Source: Tetrahymena elliotti 4EA (Eukaryota; Ciliophora; Oligohymenophorea; Hymenostomatida; Tetrahymenidae). Taken from it: DNA of 64,000 nucleotides. Under the pieces are notes generated by a model that saw only the letters and a program-made list of their open reading frames with translations, was not told where the DNA came from and did no database searches. This document shows, one piece after another, positions 11,631 to 24,211 of the stretch; the stretch's first letter is position 1; each line of letters opens with the position of its first letter. A program made the translations under genes and the position numbers. The DNA is taken from contig JH720293.1 in assembly GCA_000231825.2 (NCBI GenBank), positions 496,001 through 560,000 on the forward strand, in the 5' to 3' direction.

Positions 11631-14600
11631 ATGAATTCTATGCTCACTTTAAAGGCCAATCCAACTTATTTTTAATAGACAAATGCATAGAAGACTTTTT
11701 CTAACTCATCCAATTTATTCTATGATAAAAACTCCAACACAAGATAATAATATTAATACTCATAAAATTCTCCTGCAAATCATGAGTCTCCCTCTTCTCA
11801 ATCTAACATGATGGAATAAGATCAATATAATATATATAAGTTACAAAATAAATAACATCTTTAGATGAATCCACTACTTAATAATTTGATAAACTATTAA
11901 AGTTAAATAAGTTAAGGGTTGTTTTCTAGCTCCACAAGCCCTAAAAAATAAAAAGATCGCCCTGATTTTCAAACCTACGCACAAGTTAAGTAAATTCAGT
12001 AACAGATCTAGTAAAAAACTTAATCTCTTACTTCCTTGCCTTCTAGCTAAAATGCTAAAAATCCAATCTAAAAAAAATCTAGCATATTTGCTCCTTAGAT
12101 TTCAGTTTAATAATAGAAATTAGAGAAAATAATTCAAAAAGGGGAACAATCACTGAATCATTTTTAATCAAAAAACAAATAAATTTTAAAAGAAAAAAAT
12201 ATAACTATACCTGGCGTTTTAAGTGAACCAACAAAAATCAATTACTTATTTAATGATATTCATTTATTTACTAAATCAAAAGAAATAGATGACCTATATT
12301 ATGGTGAGAGACCTAGTTCTTAATAGTAGTCTCCTAAAATATAATTTTTAAAACAAAGAATACACTCAAATTAAAAAGGTAAAATAGGCTATAAGGTTTC
12401 TCCATCATTGCCTAATTTAATAGATAGTATAGCTTAGTTCTAATATTCAGCAACCCCAAAAAAGAAAGAAGCAACAGAAGTATCTACTGTAAAAAAAATG
12501 TTTGATATAAAAGAAAAAAAGATTTATCTAGAGTAAGGAAAAAGATTATCAGAACTGTCTTTATAGAATGAACTAAACTTTAATTCAAAAAAAATGTCTA
12601 ATAATTCAAAACTAATTGTAAAAATAAACTAATAATAATTTACCCAAAAATCATAAGATTACATATTTGAATCAGGCTAAAAAGAAGGTATAGTGAATGA
12701 TTCAAATTAAGATGAAAAATCATATTTTAATAAAAAGAAAATCAGCTGGTCTGACTAACTTTACATCACTACAAAAAAGAATGCAGAAAAGCAAAAATAA
12801 GAAAATATTGATTTAGAATAATTTAGTCCTATCATATAAAGTACTTAAACTCATTTCATCAATGAGTCACCTCTTCTTAGTAGATAAACAAAAAGCTTGA
12901 TAAATTTTGAAAAAATATCTCCTATGAAACTAAATGAGGAAAGTCCTTGTAAAGGACAAAATGAAAAATAGTTATTCAGAGATTAAGTTTAAAAACAAAT
13001 GAACCTAATAGAAACTAATCCAAGAGATACAGAGATTGATCTTAACTTTAAAAGATTCAAAATTATTGAAGATCTGTAAAAGCTTCGCATTTAGGAAAAG
13101 ATAAATTAATTCAAGATCAATGACAACATAGATAAAAAGCAAATACTGAAGAAGAATGCAAGCAAAATACTCATTCAAAAACAAACAGAATTATCTCCTT
13201 TAATTTAAAAAGGTTAATTTAACTCTTCTTTAACTTTGATAAATAAATTTTAAGGGAATTCCTTGAGTACTTCCCCTACATAAACAAAATAAAAGCAATT
13301 AACAGAATAAATTGAAATGACTGAAGAAGAAAATTTAGCTGACTCCACACAAAACAATTTATCAAAAATTAACTTTTAAGCTCCCCCTTCTTTAATTAAT
13401 ATAGAAAGTGGTTTATTACAAAACAATATAAACGAAGCAGAAATCACTCCTTCAATTGAAAGTATTGAAAAGAATACATTTGGAAGCTATATTAAAAGCA
13501 ATGTGAACATTAATATTTAAGGTCTGAGCCAATAAAATATTGAAGATGATGTAGATACACCTTTAATCCTCCAAAGCTCTTCAAATAGTATATTGTAAAA
13601 GAATCACAACAACTCTATTGAACATAAGTAGAGTAATGGAAATAACAATACTCATGACATTGGTAAATTTATAGCTACTCCTTCTACTCAAACTTCTTCA
13701 AGGGAGATCTTTAATTCAATTTCTTTTTCTTAAATAGAACCTAAAATGATGTTAAGAAAGTAGGTGACCTTGAAATTAAAGACAATCTAGAATTAAGATA
13801 TTGCTGACTCCCAAAATAATAATTTTGAAAGCCTTATTAAAGGACATATGAGTGATAATTCCTTTTCCACAAATTCACCTAGATCTCCTTACTTAAGAAA
13901 GCAATATAAGTGTAAAAAATTTTTCTTATATTAATTAATTTACTTTTCTTTACACTTATAAAAAATTTTCTATATTGAATAGTGCGTACTGTGCTGACCC
14001 ACAAATATTTTATAGCATTTTTTGATATTTTTTGTTTACAGATTACTTGTTTTTTAATTAAATATCAAATCAGTTTTTAAAAAAGACTGGACAATCAATT
14101 AGTATTAATAGTGTTACTTTTTTTACCACTATTTTTCCTAGTTTTTAATAATTATTTCAAAGTATCTTATCGTCTTACATATTTTAATTTAATTAAATAA
14201 TAGAGGCAATCAGAAAAAGCGCTTTTACATCTAATTTAAATACTCCAAAAAATAGTGCAAGGAGAGGGACTAAATTACTAACTATAAACCCCAAGATAAA
14301 TTCAAATGAACAAATTAATTTTTTGGATGCTTTTTTAAATGAAGATGACTTTAAAATACTACACGAAATAGGTTTTTATATTCCTGATCTCATAAAAACT
14401 CTAAAGCAAGAAGCATCAAGTCAACTGAAGAATGATATTTATTATTTTTGTACTCCAGATTTTGATCAATTTATATTTTCTATTTCTTAATTTATACAGT
14501 ACATTTGTACTTAAGCTCAATCAGAAAGAAGCAAACATTATATTTGCCACTTCAAGCTAAATGATAGTATTGTTGAACAACTTATGTTTTTATTCATTAA

Positions 14601-15945
14601 AAAGCTATCTGAGATAAGTAAATTATTTTGTTACACCTTTCAACACACAAAATATTTATTTTTTCTTTCTAATATCAATTTTTAATCACCTTTCAATTTT
14701 TAAATTGCCAAATTATAATAACCATAAATTTCTTATTTAAGCTTGAATTTTATTTAATAGTTTTTTTTATTACCAATAGATTTAGAAGAAAAGAGTATTG
14801 ATATTTTTAGGAGTGCTTTTAATAAACATAAGTAACTAGTCTTAGCCTCTAATCTCTCTTAAAGGCTTGGTGGGGAGATGTAAAAAAAGAGAATCATTAG
14901 TGAAGTTATTGATTACTAAATGTAAAACAGTGTAAACTCTATATATGAAAGATACCAAAAAGAAGATTTAATCTAGACTCAACTTAAAACATTTGAATTA
15001 ATTCTAAAAAGCAGCTGCGAAGAAGTCTCATAGTTAGAATGGAAGGAAGTTAAATACTACAACGCTGTTGATATATTTGAAAGTAAAAAGGCATTCATAA
15101 AAGTATTGAGTCGCTATTAAAATTTTTATGATAAAGAATTTTGTTACTCACTAATTGAACAAATAGAAAGATGCAGAGATAACATTTCTCATAGTCTCTC
15201 GATTCATAGATTCGGAAATGAACAAAAATTGATTAAAAGTTTAAAGGATTTTATTGTTAAAATCTAATTCATTTAAAAACTTGGAAGTTTTGAGAAAGAA
15301 ACAATCATAAACACTATTATTAATTATTTCTTTTCCCCAAATGTGACTTCCTAATAGTTTATTAGTATATTTAAATAGCACTAATTATACCTTAATAAGT
15401 AGCAATTTTAAGAAATCCAAGAGCTGTTAATAAACCATCTGAGAGTTGAATAAGAATATAATGAAAATATTGATTATAAACATTAATTTGAGTACAAAAT
15501 ACAAAAAATAATGTGGCAAATAGATAAGAACCCTCTCATGATATTAGGTGACCTTACTTCCTTCTTTGAATATTTCAATTCATGGATTGACTAATAGATT
15601 GCTTAAAAAAAGAATCTTAAAGGATTCTAACCTTATGAAGTTAGATCAACTGAAAATTTTGAATGTATACTTAAATTTTACTATAATACATTTGAAGCTT
15701 TTAATGTCAAGGATGTTTAATTTTCACTAAATCTACCTACATTCTAAACAGAAGCTCTTATCAAGTTTTGGTTGAAAGGAATAAAGCATACTATTATTAA
15801 GCACTGTGGGCTACCAAAAAGTGAAGCAATAACTTTTAGAGATGATATCTCCAAATTAATGTTAGATCAAGGAAATCAACAAATATTTAAAAGACTAAAT
15901 ACCTCTAATTCATCTAAAAAAGAATTATCAATTCTATCTAATTGA
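11631..15945 (+). CDS. Large protein, disordered N-terminus and helical C-terminus; paralog of the next gene
   Basis: I do not recognise this protein. The start at 11631 is the first ATG after an in-frame TGA near 11580. Exons 11631-13911, 14204-14617 and 14780-15945 (introns of 292 and 162 nt) join to 3861 nt, 1286 aa. Residues 1 to ~760 are Ser/Asn/Gln/Lys-rich and low in hydrophobics (likely disordered). From exon 2 onward the sequence turns into a compact helical region with regular Leu/Ile/Phe spacing. Near the end, ILKFYYNTFEAF and ALIKFWLKGIKHTI align with ILKFYFYRKSDVF and AVEYWITGLKAIL of the downstream protein. The two genes also match in length and architecture, so they look like tandem paralogs. 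The helical part could be a tethering or MUN-like fold, but that is only a guess. If the first intron is retained, the frame ends at TGA 13995-13997. Confidence 0.7.
13905..13960 (+). promoter_or_regulatory. 12-bp inverted repeat across a 5' splice site
   Basis: TATAAGTGTAAA (13905-13916) is the exact reverse complement of TTTACACTTATA (13949-13960), with a 32-nt loop. The inferred intron starts at the GT at 13912, inside the left arm. In the pre-mRNA this stem could hide the 5' splice site. Sequence observation is firm; the regulatory role is inference. Confidence 0.4.
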
Positions 15946-16545
15946 TAAAATTTAACAATTTTACTAATAAATTTAATACCTACTTTGTTACCTACCTACT
16001 TCAATAATATATAAAGTGATAAGATTTCATTTTTGTGAAATCAATCAAAATCTAATTTAATTTCTTCATAAAAAAACTTAAAAATATTATTTTTAAATAA
16101 ACTGAATGAATAATTTTAAGGTTTTAAGAATTTTTAAAGAGGTATCTTAGAAGTATCTCATCTCAAGTATATGTTTTTTGTGTAAATTCAAGATCAATAA
16201 ATTAATTTAATTAAATGTTCAAATAGGATTAATTTAAAATATTAAATTTGTTGACAAACGATAAATTTATTATAGAAAATAAACAATTTAAAAATGTTCA
16301 TGTATCTTTTAAATATTTTTTACTTTTAAAGAAAAAAACAAACACATTAAAAAAATGTCCTTGTATTATTAGAATTGAATGTATTTCATATTTAATTAAA
16401 TAACTCTTATGCTTTTAACAATCATAAATTTAAAATTTCGCATGAAAAACACCAAACCAGTATTTTCTATCCACTAAACAGACCTTAATAAATCATATAA
16501 ACTAATTAAAGCTAAACAGATCTATTTAATAACGATCTTATCAAA
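15946..16545. other. Intergenic between tandem paralogs
   Basis: 600 nt, AT-rich, no exon recognised. It should carry the 3' end of the first gene and the promoter of the second, both on the plus strand. Confidence 0.6.
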
Positions 16546-19500
16546 ATGAGAAACAAAAATAATCTCAATGTAGCTCAATTATTACCAGGAGATTTCTCTC
16601 AATATGCTCGTAGTTGTGCTGCTCTCTCTACAGAAAAATAAATTAACTTTTAGACTATGAGATATAAAGATGCCAGTCCTATGAATATAAAAGCTAAAAC
16701 TATGCTCTAATAATAGCAATAGATTACAAATTAACCACTTCAATTGAAATCTCACAATTCAAACAAAGGCTTGCAATTTTATTTAAGCTAAAACAACTAA
16801 AATTCCGAAGTTAGATAATGTAGACTTTAAAACGATTAAAAATTTTGCCATGATCAACAATCTTAGAGGCATCTTTAAGATAAAAATTGTAGCATAAAAA
16901 GTTTAGATACATTAAAAAGAAGAGTTTTAGATACAACATTGAAATTTGATAAAGAGAATTTGATGAACTTAGTTAGTTATCCTTAAACAGCTTTAGCACG
17001 AAACCAGACTTTAAGAATGTTTAGACCTCAAGAAAAAAATATTTTTTAAGAAAATAAATCAAAGATATAGTCTCGCTAGTTTACAGAAGATGCCCTTTTT
17101 TAAGAAGATACACATAAAGGATAATTTTTAAAAGGATAATAAATATAAACTCCTTTAACTGAAGCTTTAATTGGAGAACAAAACAATCATGAAAATTAAC
17201 AATAATAGACTTCTGAAAACTCAAAAAATATTCTAAACACATCTTTATCGCTAAATAGTAGAGTAGGTAGAAAGCGCAATAATGTTATTGATGCATAAAG
17301 GTTGAGTTAGTTAAATAATTTTTAAGTTGATATAAACGATTATCAGACTTTAAGAAGTAGGAAAAATGGAAATAGAAAGAGTGAAGGGCCTGTAAGTCAA
17401 AACCAATAATTTGAGTAGCCAAAGATATAGTAGAGGTATTCATTACAAGGTTGTCAATAAAACAATGATATTTCTAATGATGACACATCTACTGCATAAT
17501 TTAGCTAAAAATAGCCATCCAACATAAATATTAATAATAATACACAAATTTCAAATAAATTATAAGAACAAAACTATTCGTTATAAAACAAAACTTTTCT
17601 TATTCCTCAAAATTAACAAAATATTTGTTCTTAAGTTTTTAATGCAAAATCTTCAGAGAGAACATAAATATTAAATACTTGCATTAAGAAGTAAAATCCT
17701 ATTCTGAAATTATAAGTAAAAAGTGAAAGGAATTTAAGCTCAAACCTAAATAGTTTAAACATAAAAAAAGATGAAAATAAATTTAATTTTGAATTTCATA
17801 AAATACAACAAGATCATTCAAGATTGAATAAAAATAATTAAGAAAATATCTTAAAAAGTGATATTTTTCAAACAAAAATTTTTAGTAATCAGACAAGCTA
17901 AGATTATAACTTAAGTTGCTAACTTAAATCAAAAGAACTTATACCTTTAAATGTTGTTAATAAAAGTAATAATGTTCAACTTGAAGATTGGAATATTAGC
18001 TTTTTCCACTTAAATTCTAAAAATTATAATGATTTGTTGAAAGTTTAATTAAGAACAGCCAGCAATTTTAACAATGTTAATAAAGATAATTCTGATTAGT
18101 TAAAAAAGACTAAAATGTTTTTTTCATCAAAACAACAAATTAAAAAAGTTGAACCATTTCAAAATAATATATTTGAGTTTTACAATTAATCTTCATAAGA
18201 TGCTCTAATATCTGCATCTCCACTAGCATCTTAAGACCTTAATAAATTTTCTTAAAGATATGCAATTTAAACAACCTTAAGAAAAGAGAACTAAAACTGT
18301 TAGCAGAGTTAATAAAAGAAAATAAAAGTATAGGGTAGAGATGCTAAAAAACAGAATAGAAGAGGATCAAGTTTAATGGACTAGCTTGAATACGAATATA
18401 ATAATACTTACTATAATCAAAACAACCTCAATCTATAATAATCATAAATTAATATATAAACTCAAAACGCAAGCACTTTAATATAGAATAATTTTATCAA
18501 CTCTTCACCATTAATTTAGGTAAACTAAACCCCTTCTTAGAGTTTTTGCATCTTACACAATAGCAACAATAATAAAGCTATTAAAAAATAGAATTAGCAC
18601 ACATCATAGCTTTTTTCATAAATCTCTACTTTTACAAATCTAAATTTATGTAATATATTTTTTTTATTTTTTGATATTTGATTTTTTTTGTTGACTAATA
18701 AAAGTGGAACAGGAGGAAGATTAAGTAAATGATCCAATTAAATAACTTTATTTGCAAAAAACACCTTCAATAATTTTAGCAACCCCTTCTTTAAGTAAAT
18801 ATGGATCTATGAATTTTGATTAGTAGCCTTAAAACAGTATCAGCTGTAAGGAGATTAATAACTATTTTGGGGATATGAAAAGAGTTCTTAGTGAGTAAAT
18901 TAAGCTTGATCAATAGTTTTAAGTGATGATAGAATAAAAGCTACTTATAAATATAGATCAATTTCTATATTTCCTGAGCCATTTTTGGAAATTTTGTATT
19001 GAGAATTTTGATAATTTTTAAAAAGATTTTGCTATCTTTAAGATTGAAGAGAAATTTTTGCAAAAAATAAATGATATTATGAATAACTTCTTAAATGAAT
19101 AGTCAAATTTAAGTAAAGATAAAATTTAGATATTTATGAACTCATTTTATTTTCACAGTCAAAGATTGATTTTACCTAAAAATCTATTTGAACATATCGG
19201 TAAATTCATATTAAGACCAAAAATATTATTTCTAATTTATTTATTAAAATCTTATTTAAAATTAGGAGGATAAAATTAGGCTTAAAAATTAATTAATAAT
19301 ATTATAAATCATTTAAAGTTTGATATCTCATTTGGTGTTTAGTTTGCTAAAATTTTAAATGAAATAGATCCATTAAAAGCATGCTAGGCTTTTTGTTCTT
19401 TTTTGAAAGATGATATTGAAGGTATAAAAGATGCTATAATTTATGCTAATAAATAGTTAAATATTACTTAGGTAGAATTCTTTCTCATTAAATAAACAAT

Positions 19501-20431
19501 TTATCATGTCTTAATGTCTGATTAGCTACTTAGAAAGGATCATAAAATGACCATCATAGAGAAATTCGAAAAACTAAGAGCTTTCATTCTGTAAGACCAT
19601 ACATAGCTTAACCTTTTATAAGATTAAAACATACATGAAACACTGATGATTAAAATTAGAAACAATAGATCAACTTTTAAGAAATTTAAAAATAAAGAAA
19701 GACAATAAATTGTAGATTTTGCTTCATTTACTTTTTCTATGATATTTGGAAGGATAACTATTCAGGAATATATTGAAAAGCTAAAATCTGAAATATGTAT
19801 TTTACCAATTTAGGCTTCATAATAATTCACTGATTAATAACTATTAGAAGAATCAGATTATATCTAAGATAAAAGCGAAGAAGATGATTAATAGTTGATT
19901 TTATTAAATTTTATTAATGAAATTGAAGCATTAGTGATAGAATCAGTCAATGATTTCATGGATTTATCATCTATTTATAATACAGAAAAACATATTAAAT
20001 TAAAATTTTAATTTATAAAAGAAAATATAAACAAATAATTTTTATCTGTCATCAACAAAGGTAGTACCTTGATAAAAGAGTTAAGATTTTGGGCTGTTAC
20101 TAATTTTAAAAAGTATTTAAAAAATATTGAAATGACAGAAGGTGAAAACAGTAGATTAGATATTATGGATTCCATTCTAAAGTTTTACTTCTACAGAAAA
20201 TCTGATGTTTTCTCATTTTATGATGTGCCAATAGCTATAAATTATTTCCCAATCACAAAAAATGCAGTTGAGTACTGGATAACTGGTTTGAAAGCAATAC
20301 TTAATGAAGAGAGATTCAGATTAAATTAAAGTGAAATTGAAGTTATAGTCAATTAAATTTAATCATTATTTAGTGTCAGATGGGTTAAGAAGAAAAACTA
20401 ACTATTCTTTATACAAACACCACAAATTTGA
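16546..20431 (+). CDS. Large protein, disordered N-terminus and helical C-terminus; paralog of the preceding gene
   Basis: Unrecognised. Two exons, 16546-18649 and 18705-20431, joined across a 55-nt intron (phase 1), give 3831 nt, 1276 aa, ending in TGA at 20429-20431. The first ~700 residues are Asn/Gln/Ser/Lys-rich and likely disordered. The last ~570 are helical and hydrophobic-patterned (for example FLYFLSHFWKFC, ILFLIYLLKSYLKL), ending in VRWVKKKNQLFFI. An acidic Asp/Glu/Ser patch sits at about 19850-19890. The C-terminal block KFYFYRKSDVF...YWITGLKAIL aligns with the end of the upstream protein, and both share length, layout and an abrupt disorder-to-helix switch. No transmembrane segment or catalytic motif was seen. 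A role as a scaffold or membrane-tether subunit is possible but unsupported. Confidence 0.72.
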
Positions 20432-21318
20432 TAAATATACTAATATGAATTTATTAAAAGCTAATTTGATTTTTATTCAAATATTTTTTATATTTTATAT
20501 TAATATTCTTCTATGATAATAAATTTTAATTTTTTGAAAGGCACAAATATGTATCCAAATAAAACAAAATATGATTCCATATTTCTTTTTTGAATTTAAA
20601 TTTTATGAAGGAAATGGAAAATAAATAAATAATTTGGATATATTTGAAGATTGATAATTAAATTTATAAATTTGCAAAAATAAATAAATGCTTGTTAAAA
20701 AGAGTAAATTAAAAAAGATAAAAACAAAAACTTTATAAATTATGGACAAAAGATATCTACTTTATCCTAAGTAAATAAAAATTAATAAACATCTCTGTAA
20801 ATATTTAAGGCTGATAAATTTGTAAATATAAAGTTGAAAATCATTTGAATTCTTTAATTTTTATTTTTAATGCCCAAAAATATTTAAAAATTCTTTGTTA
20901 CAATAAAATATCTTTTGGAAATAAATAATTAATTTGTATGTATTTTATTATAAATTAAATTTCTTTTTACAATTTATTGTTTGTTGCTATGTTGAATAAA
21001 AAAGAAATAGTTACTTACTTTTCTAATTAAATTGGGAAATAAATCGAAGGATTAAGAAACTTATATTACGTATTGAAAATGTAAATAAATAGAAATAAAT
21101 TAATAATTTTAATTTCATTTTAATGTATTTCTAAGAAGAATTTTAGTAATAGAATAAACAAATAAAAAAAAATCTATCGAAATAAATAAACCAATTTCAA
21201 AAATAAAAATGGCATACATTGTTTTATTTAATTTAGATTATATAACCCTCTTAACTTTATTTTTATCATACTTTTTATTTTATTCTCCTTTGCTATTTCT
21301 CAGTATATTACTTTTCTT
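20432..21318. other. Intergenic between convergent genes
   Basis: About 890 nt between the 3' ends of a plus- and a minus-strand gene. It is made of A/T tracts with no exon or RNA fold seen. Confidence 0.6.
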
Positions 21319-22629
21319 TCAAAGGGATGGGCGAGCTTTATTCTTTTTGTCTTTTTCAATATCATTTACAAGCCTGCAAACAGAAATAGTTTCTTGGACA
21401 ATCTTATTTACTTCTACAGGAGGTACGTCTCTGTGAAGGGGGAGATAAATAATCTTTTAGAAGAATTCTTTAGTTTTTTATGGATACTTATATTAACTAC
21501 CAATGGGACTTTCAACTAAATCAAGTTATGTAGCACCTAAATAAACATCAACTCCTCTTGCATTCAAAATTTCGAAAACTAACTTAGGATTTTCAGTGAT
21601 AATAGGATAGAGCCAGAAAGTACGGTTTTTACAAGCACGTCCAGGGACGTTAACTCCATTTGCAGTAAAATCATTTTAAGCATTTTTAAGTTTACGAATT
21701 TGCATTTAGTATTTTACAGCATCATAGTCACGAAGACGGAAGTAAAGAAGAGCCATCATAGCAGTGGGCATTTAAAGACGGAAGGTATCAAGGAAATTCT
21801 CTCTAGGTTAAAATCCACGAACCATGGACACAAATTTACTTTTATAATCTATTTATAAAGCGCTAAAAATATGACGGATCATGGTATTAAAGAATGGAGT
21901 ATTTAAACCTAAATAAACAGGAATGTTTTTCAATATTTTTTTTAAGTAAAAGGAGTTTGACATTACTGGATAAGTAGCTAGTATTTCTTTACATTTACGA
22001 TACATAACTTCTTGATTACGTAAGACAGCAATACCACCACCATAAGCAGTAAAAGGCTTAATAGAACCAAAAGAAAATAAACTGCAATCAGCCTTGTCAC
22101 TTCCATTATCATTTATATCTGAAAAAGATTCTGCTTAGTCTTCAAAAATAAAGCATCCACGAGAACGAGCGAATTCATATAATTCTTCAGCTTCGAACTT
22201 AGCTCCATATAAGAAACTAATCATAACAGCTTTAGTTTTGTCTGTGAAGCTCTTTTTAAAATCTTCTAATGATGGTCCTAAAGTATCATCAGCAATATCT
22301 ACTGGAACAGGGACTAAACCATGATTACGAATAACCTTAACCATATCAGGAATGTTAATTGCAGTCATGACTATTTCAGATCCTAAAGGAAGATTAAGAA
22401 CTTATAGTACTAAGTCAAAAGCAGTACGAACAGAAGCGCAAAGTAACATCTTTTCTTCATTACCATTAGATGGGTTGCTTTTTAAAAATAGGTTCTACAA
22501 AAGCATTTCTAATAAAGGTCTATCAGCAGGATTAACTAATTATGTCATAGCTTAGAACATGTAGTTCCAGTTGATATCAAGATAGATAGCTGAGTAGGGA
22601 ATAAGAGGGGCTTTTTTATAGGTTTGCAT
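21319..22629 (-). CDS. DegT/DnrJ/EryC1-type PLP-dependent aminotransferase
   Basis: One uninterrupted 437-codon frame from ATG at 22629 to TGA at 21321-21319; no introns. The family uses PLP to transaminate keto-sugars (for example nucleotide-sugar amines). Visible landmarks: FEDQAES at about residues 162-168, with Asp164 expected to contact the PLP pyridine nitrogen; SFGSIKPFTAYGGG, with Lys191 as the expected Schiff-base lysine; and RDVPP near the C-terminus (LPLHRDVPP). Length fits the family (~370-430 aa). Base use differs from its neighbours: Arg is often CGT rather than AGA, Ala GCT, with more G+C. That may mean high expression, or a gene acquired from bacteria. The substrate cannot be told from sequence. 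No transmembrane or signal segment is obvious. Confidence 0.85.
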
Positions 22630-24211
22630 TTTTGATTAATTCTAATTGTAAAATATTTTTATGTAGCTAGTATTAGACCTATTTTAATAATTGTTTTTTT
22701 TTTGTTTGCTTGATAAAAGTAAAATTTATATTTTAAAGTTAATCTTTTTTTTATTTATTTTTTTGTTTAAACATTATTTAGTTTTTGATAGTTATTAATT
22801 TTTAAAATTAGAAAGTATTTGTGCCGCTATTAAGATTTTTAAATCAATTTGTTCATATCAAAACCTTAAATCTTGTTAATTAGCTGTATTACTATCAATA
22901 TTCTTACGTGAGGTCATATTAAAATTGAGCTTATTAGAAAAGTGATAGAAATATGGAATTAATTTATTTCTGTTTACTAAATTCAAATACATTTAAGTAC
23001 GATTCAATCAATTTTTAAATTAGCTAATATAAAATTAAGTTAATTAGTATCTTATTGACGTAAATTATCAATTAATTTTGACTACTTTATTTCAAAAACT
23101 ACATTATTAAAAGTAACCAAAAATATTTTAATTTTTATCAAATAAGTAAAAGCATAATCATCATCAAACACTAAAAATAATTTTGAAAATATTAGCTAGA
23201 AATGAAATTTCTTTTACAATTAGATAAAAAAGACAATTAATTCGAAATCTTAATTCTAATTTTTATTCATTAGTTTTAATTAGATTTTACAAAACTTAAA
23301 ATATCATCTTTATTCATTTAATTAAATACTAATCATCTAAAGATGACGTTCTTTTCAGTACTGCTTGAAAACTATGTCAGCAACTTCATCTGATATTTTC
23401 TTTACTTTATTTTTTTAAGTATTTTTAATTTTTAGCCAGTCAGAATTTATTGTAACGTCTTCAAATCTTCTAGATAAAATCAAATTTCAAATGATGCATC
23501 TGACAATTTTTACATTTTTCTTTTTACAATTGCTTTTAAAAAGATAACGTTTTGCTTATATCATAGGAGAAATTTAAAATAGTGAATTATTAATGTTTTT
23601 ATTTTTTTAGAAATGTCTACATTAAAAACTATTTGATAAAAATAAAAAATGCTAAGCATAATTCAATATAAAATGTTTTGAAAATTATTTAAACTCATCT
23701 AATAAAAGAAGAATTAGATAAAATATGAATATTTAAAAAAAATCTTGATTTATTCAATATTTTTTGAATTTTTTTGCTATTCAAAAAAAAATTGACTATG
23801 TTGTTGTTGATTGGTTAAAAATTAAAAATGAAATAAGCTTTAAGAAGATAAAAACGTAAATAAAATAATATTTTTAATTAGAAGATATTGAACAATTATT
23901 ATCTCCAAGTAATTTGATAAATGTAAAATTGAATGAAATAAATGAAATTATTTATTGAAAATATATATGAGCAAGTTATTTAGATTTAGAATATAAAAAT
24001 ATTTACTATTTTTGTGAAAACAATTTAAAAATAAACACTACAAAAAGTATATTTTTAAAAGTAGATTATATTATTAAGCACATCATTTAAAGTTAAGAAA
24101 TAAATAACAATTTTATTTTATATTGATTTTTATATATTTTTAAGTCATTGATCTAATATTAATTAGATTATCTTTCTTTTATTTATAAGTATTATTATAT
24201 TAAAAGTTGGT
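22630..24211. other. Mostly non-coding; one possible minus-strand exon
   Basis: 1.58 kb between two minus-strand genes. At 23355-23564 on the minus strand there is protein-like sequence (VTINSDWLKIKN...ISDEVADIVFKQY, ending in TGA at 23357-23355) preceded by a Lys-rich piece. I could not find an intron that joins the two pieces in frame, so this may be a decayed or mis-read small gene. The rest is A/T-rich with nothing recognised. Confidence 0.4.

Noticed and set aside
20069..20329. Separate 86-aa protein
   Set aside because: It is an internal part of the large second paralog, split only by reading TAA/TAG as stops.
22135..22368. Short separate PLP-enzyme fragment, suggesting a broken gene
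   Set aside because: In the ciliate code the frame is one intact 436-aa aminotransferase.
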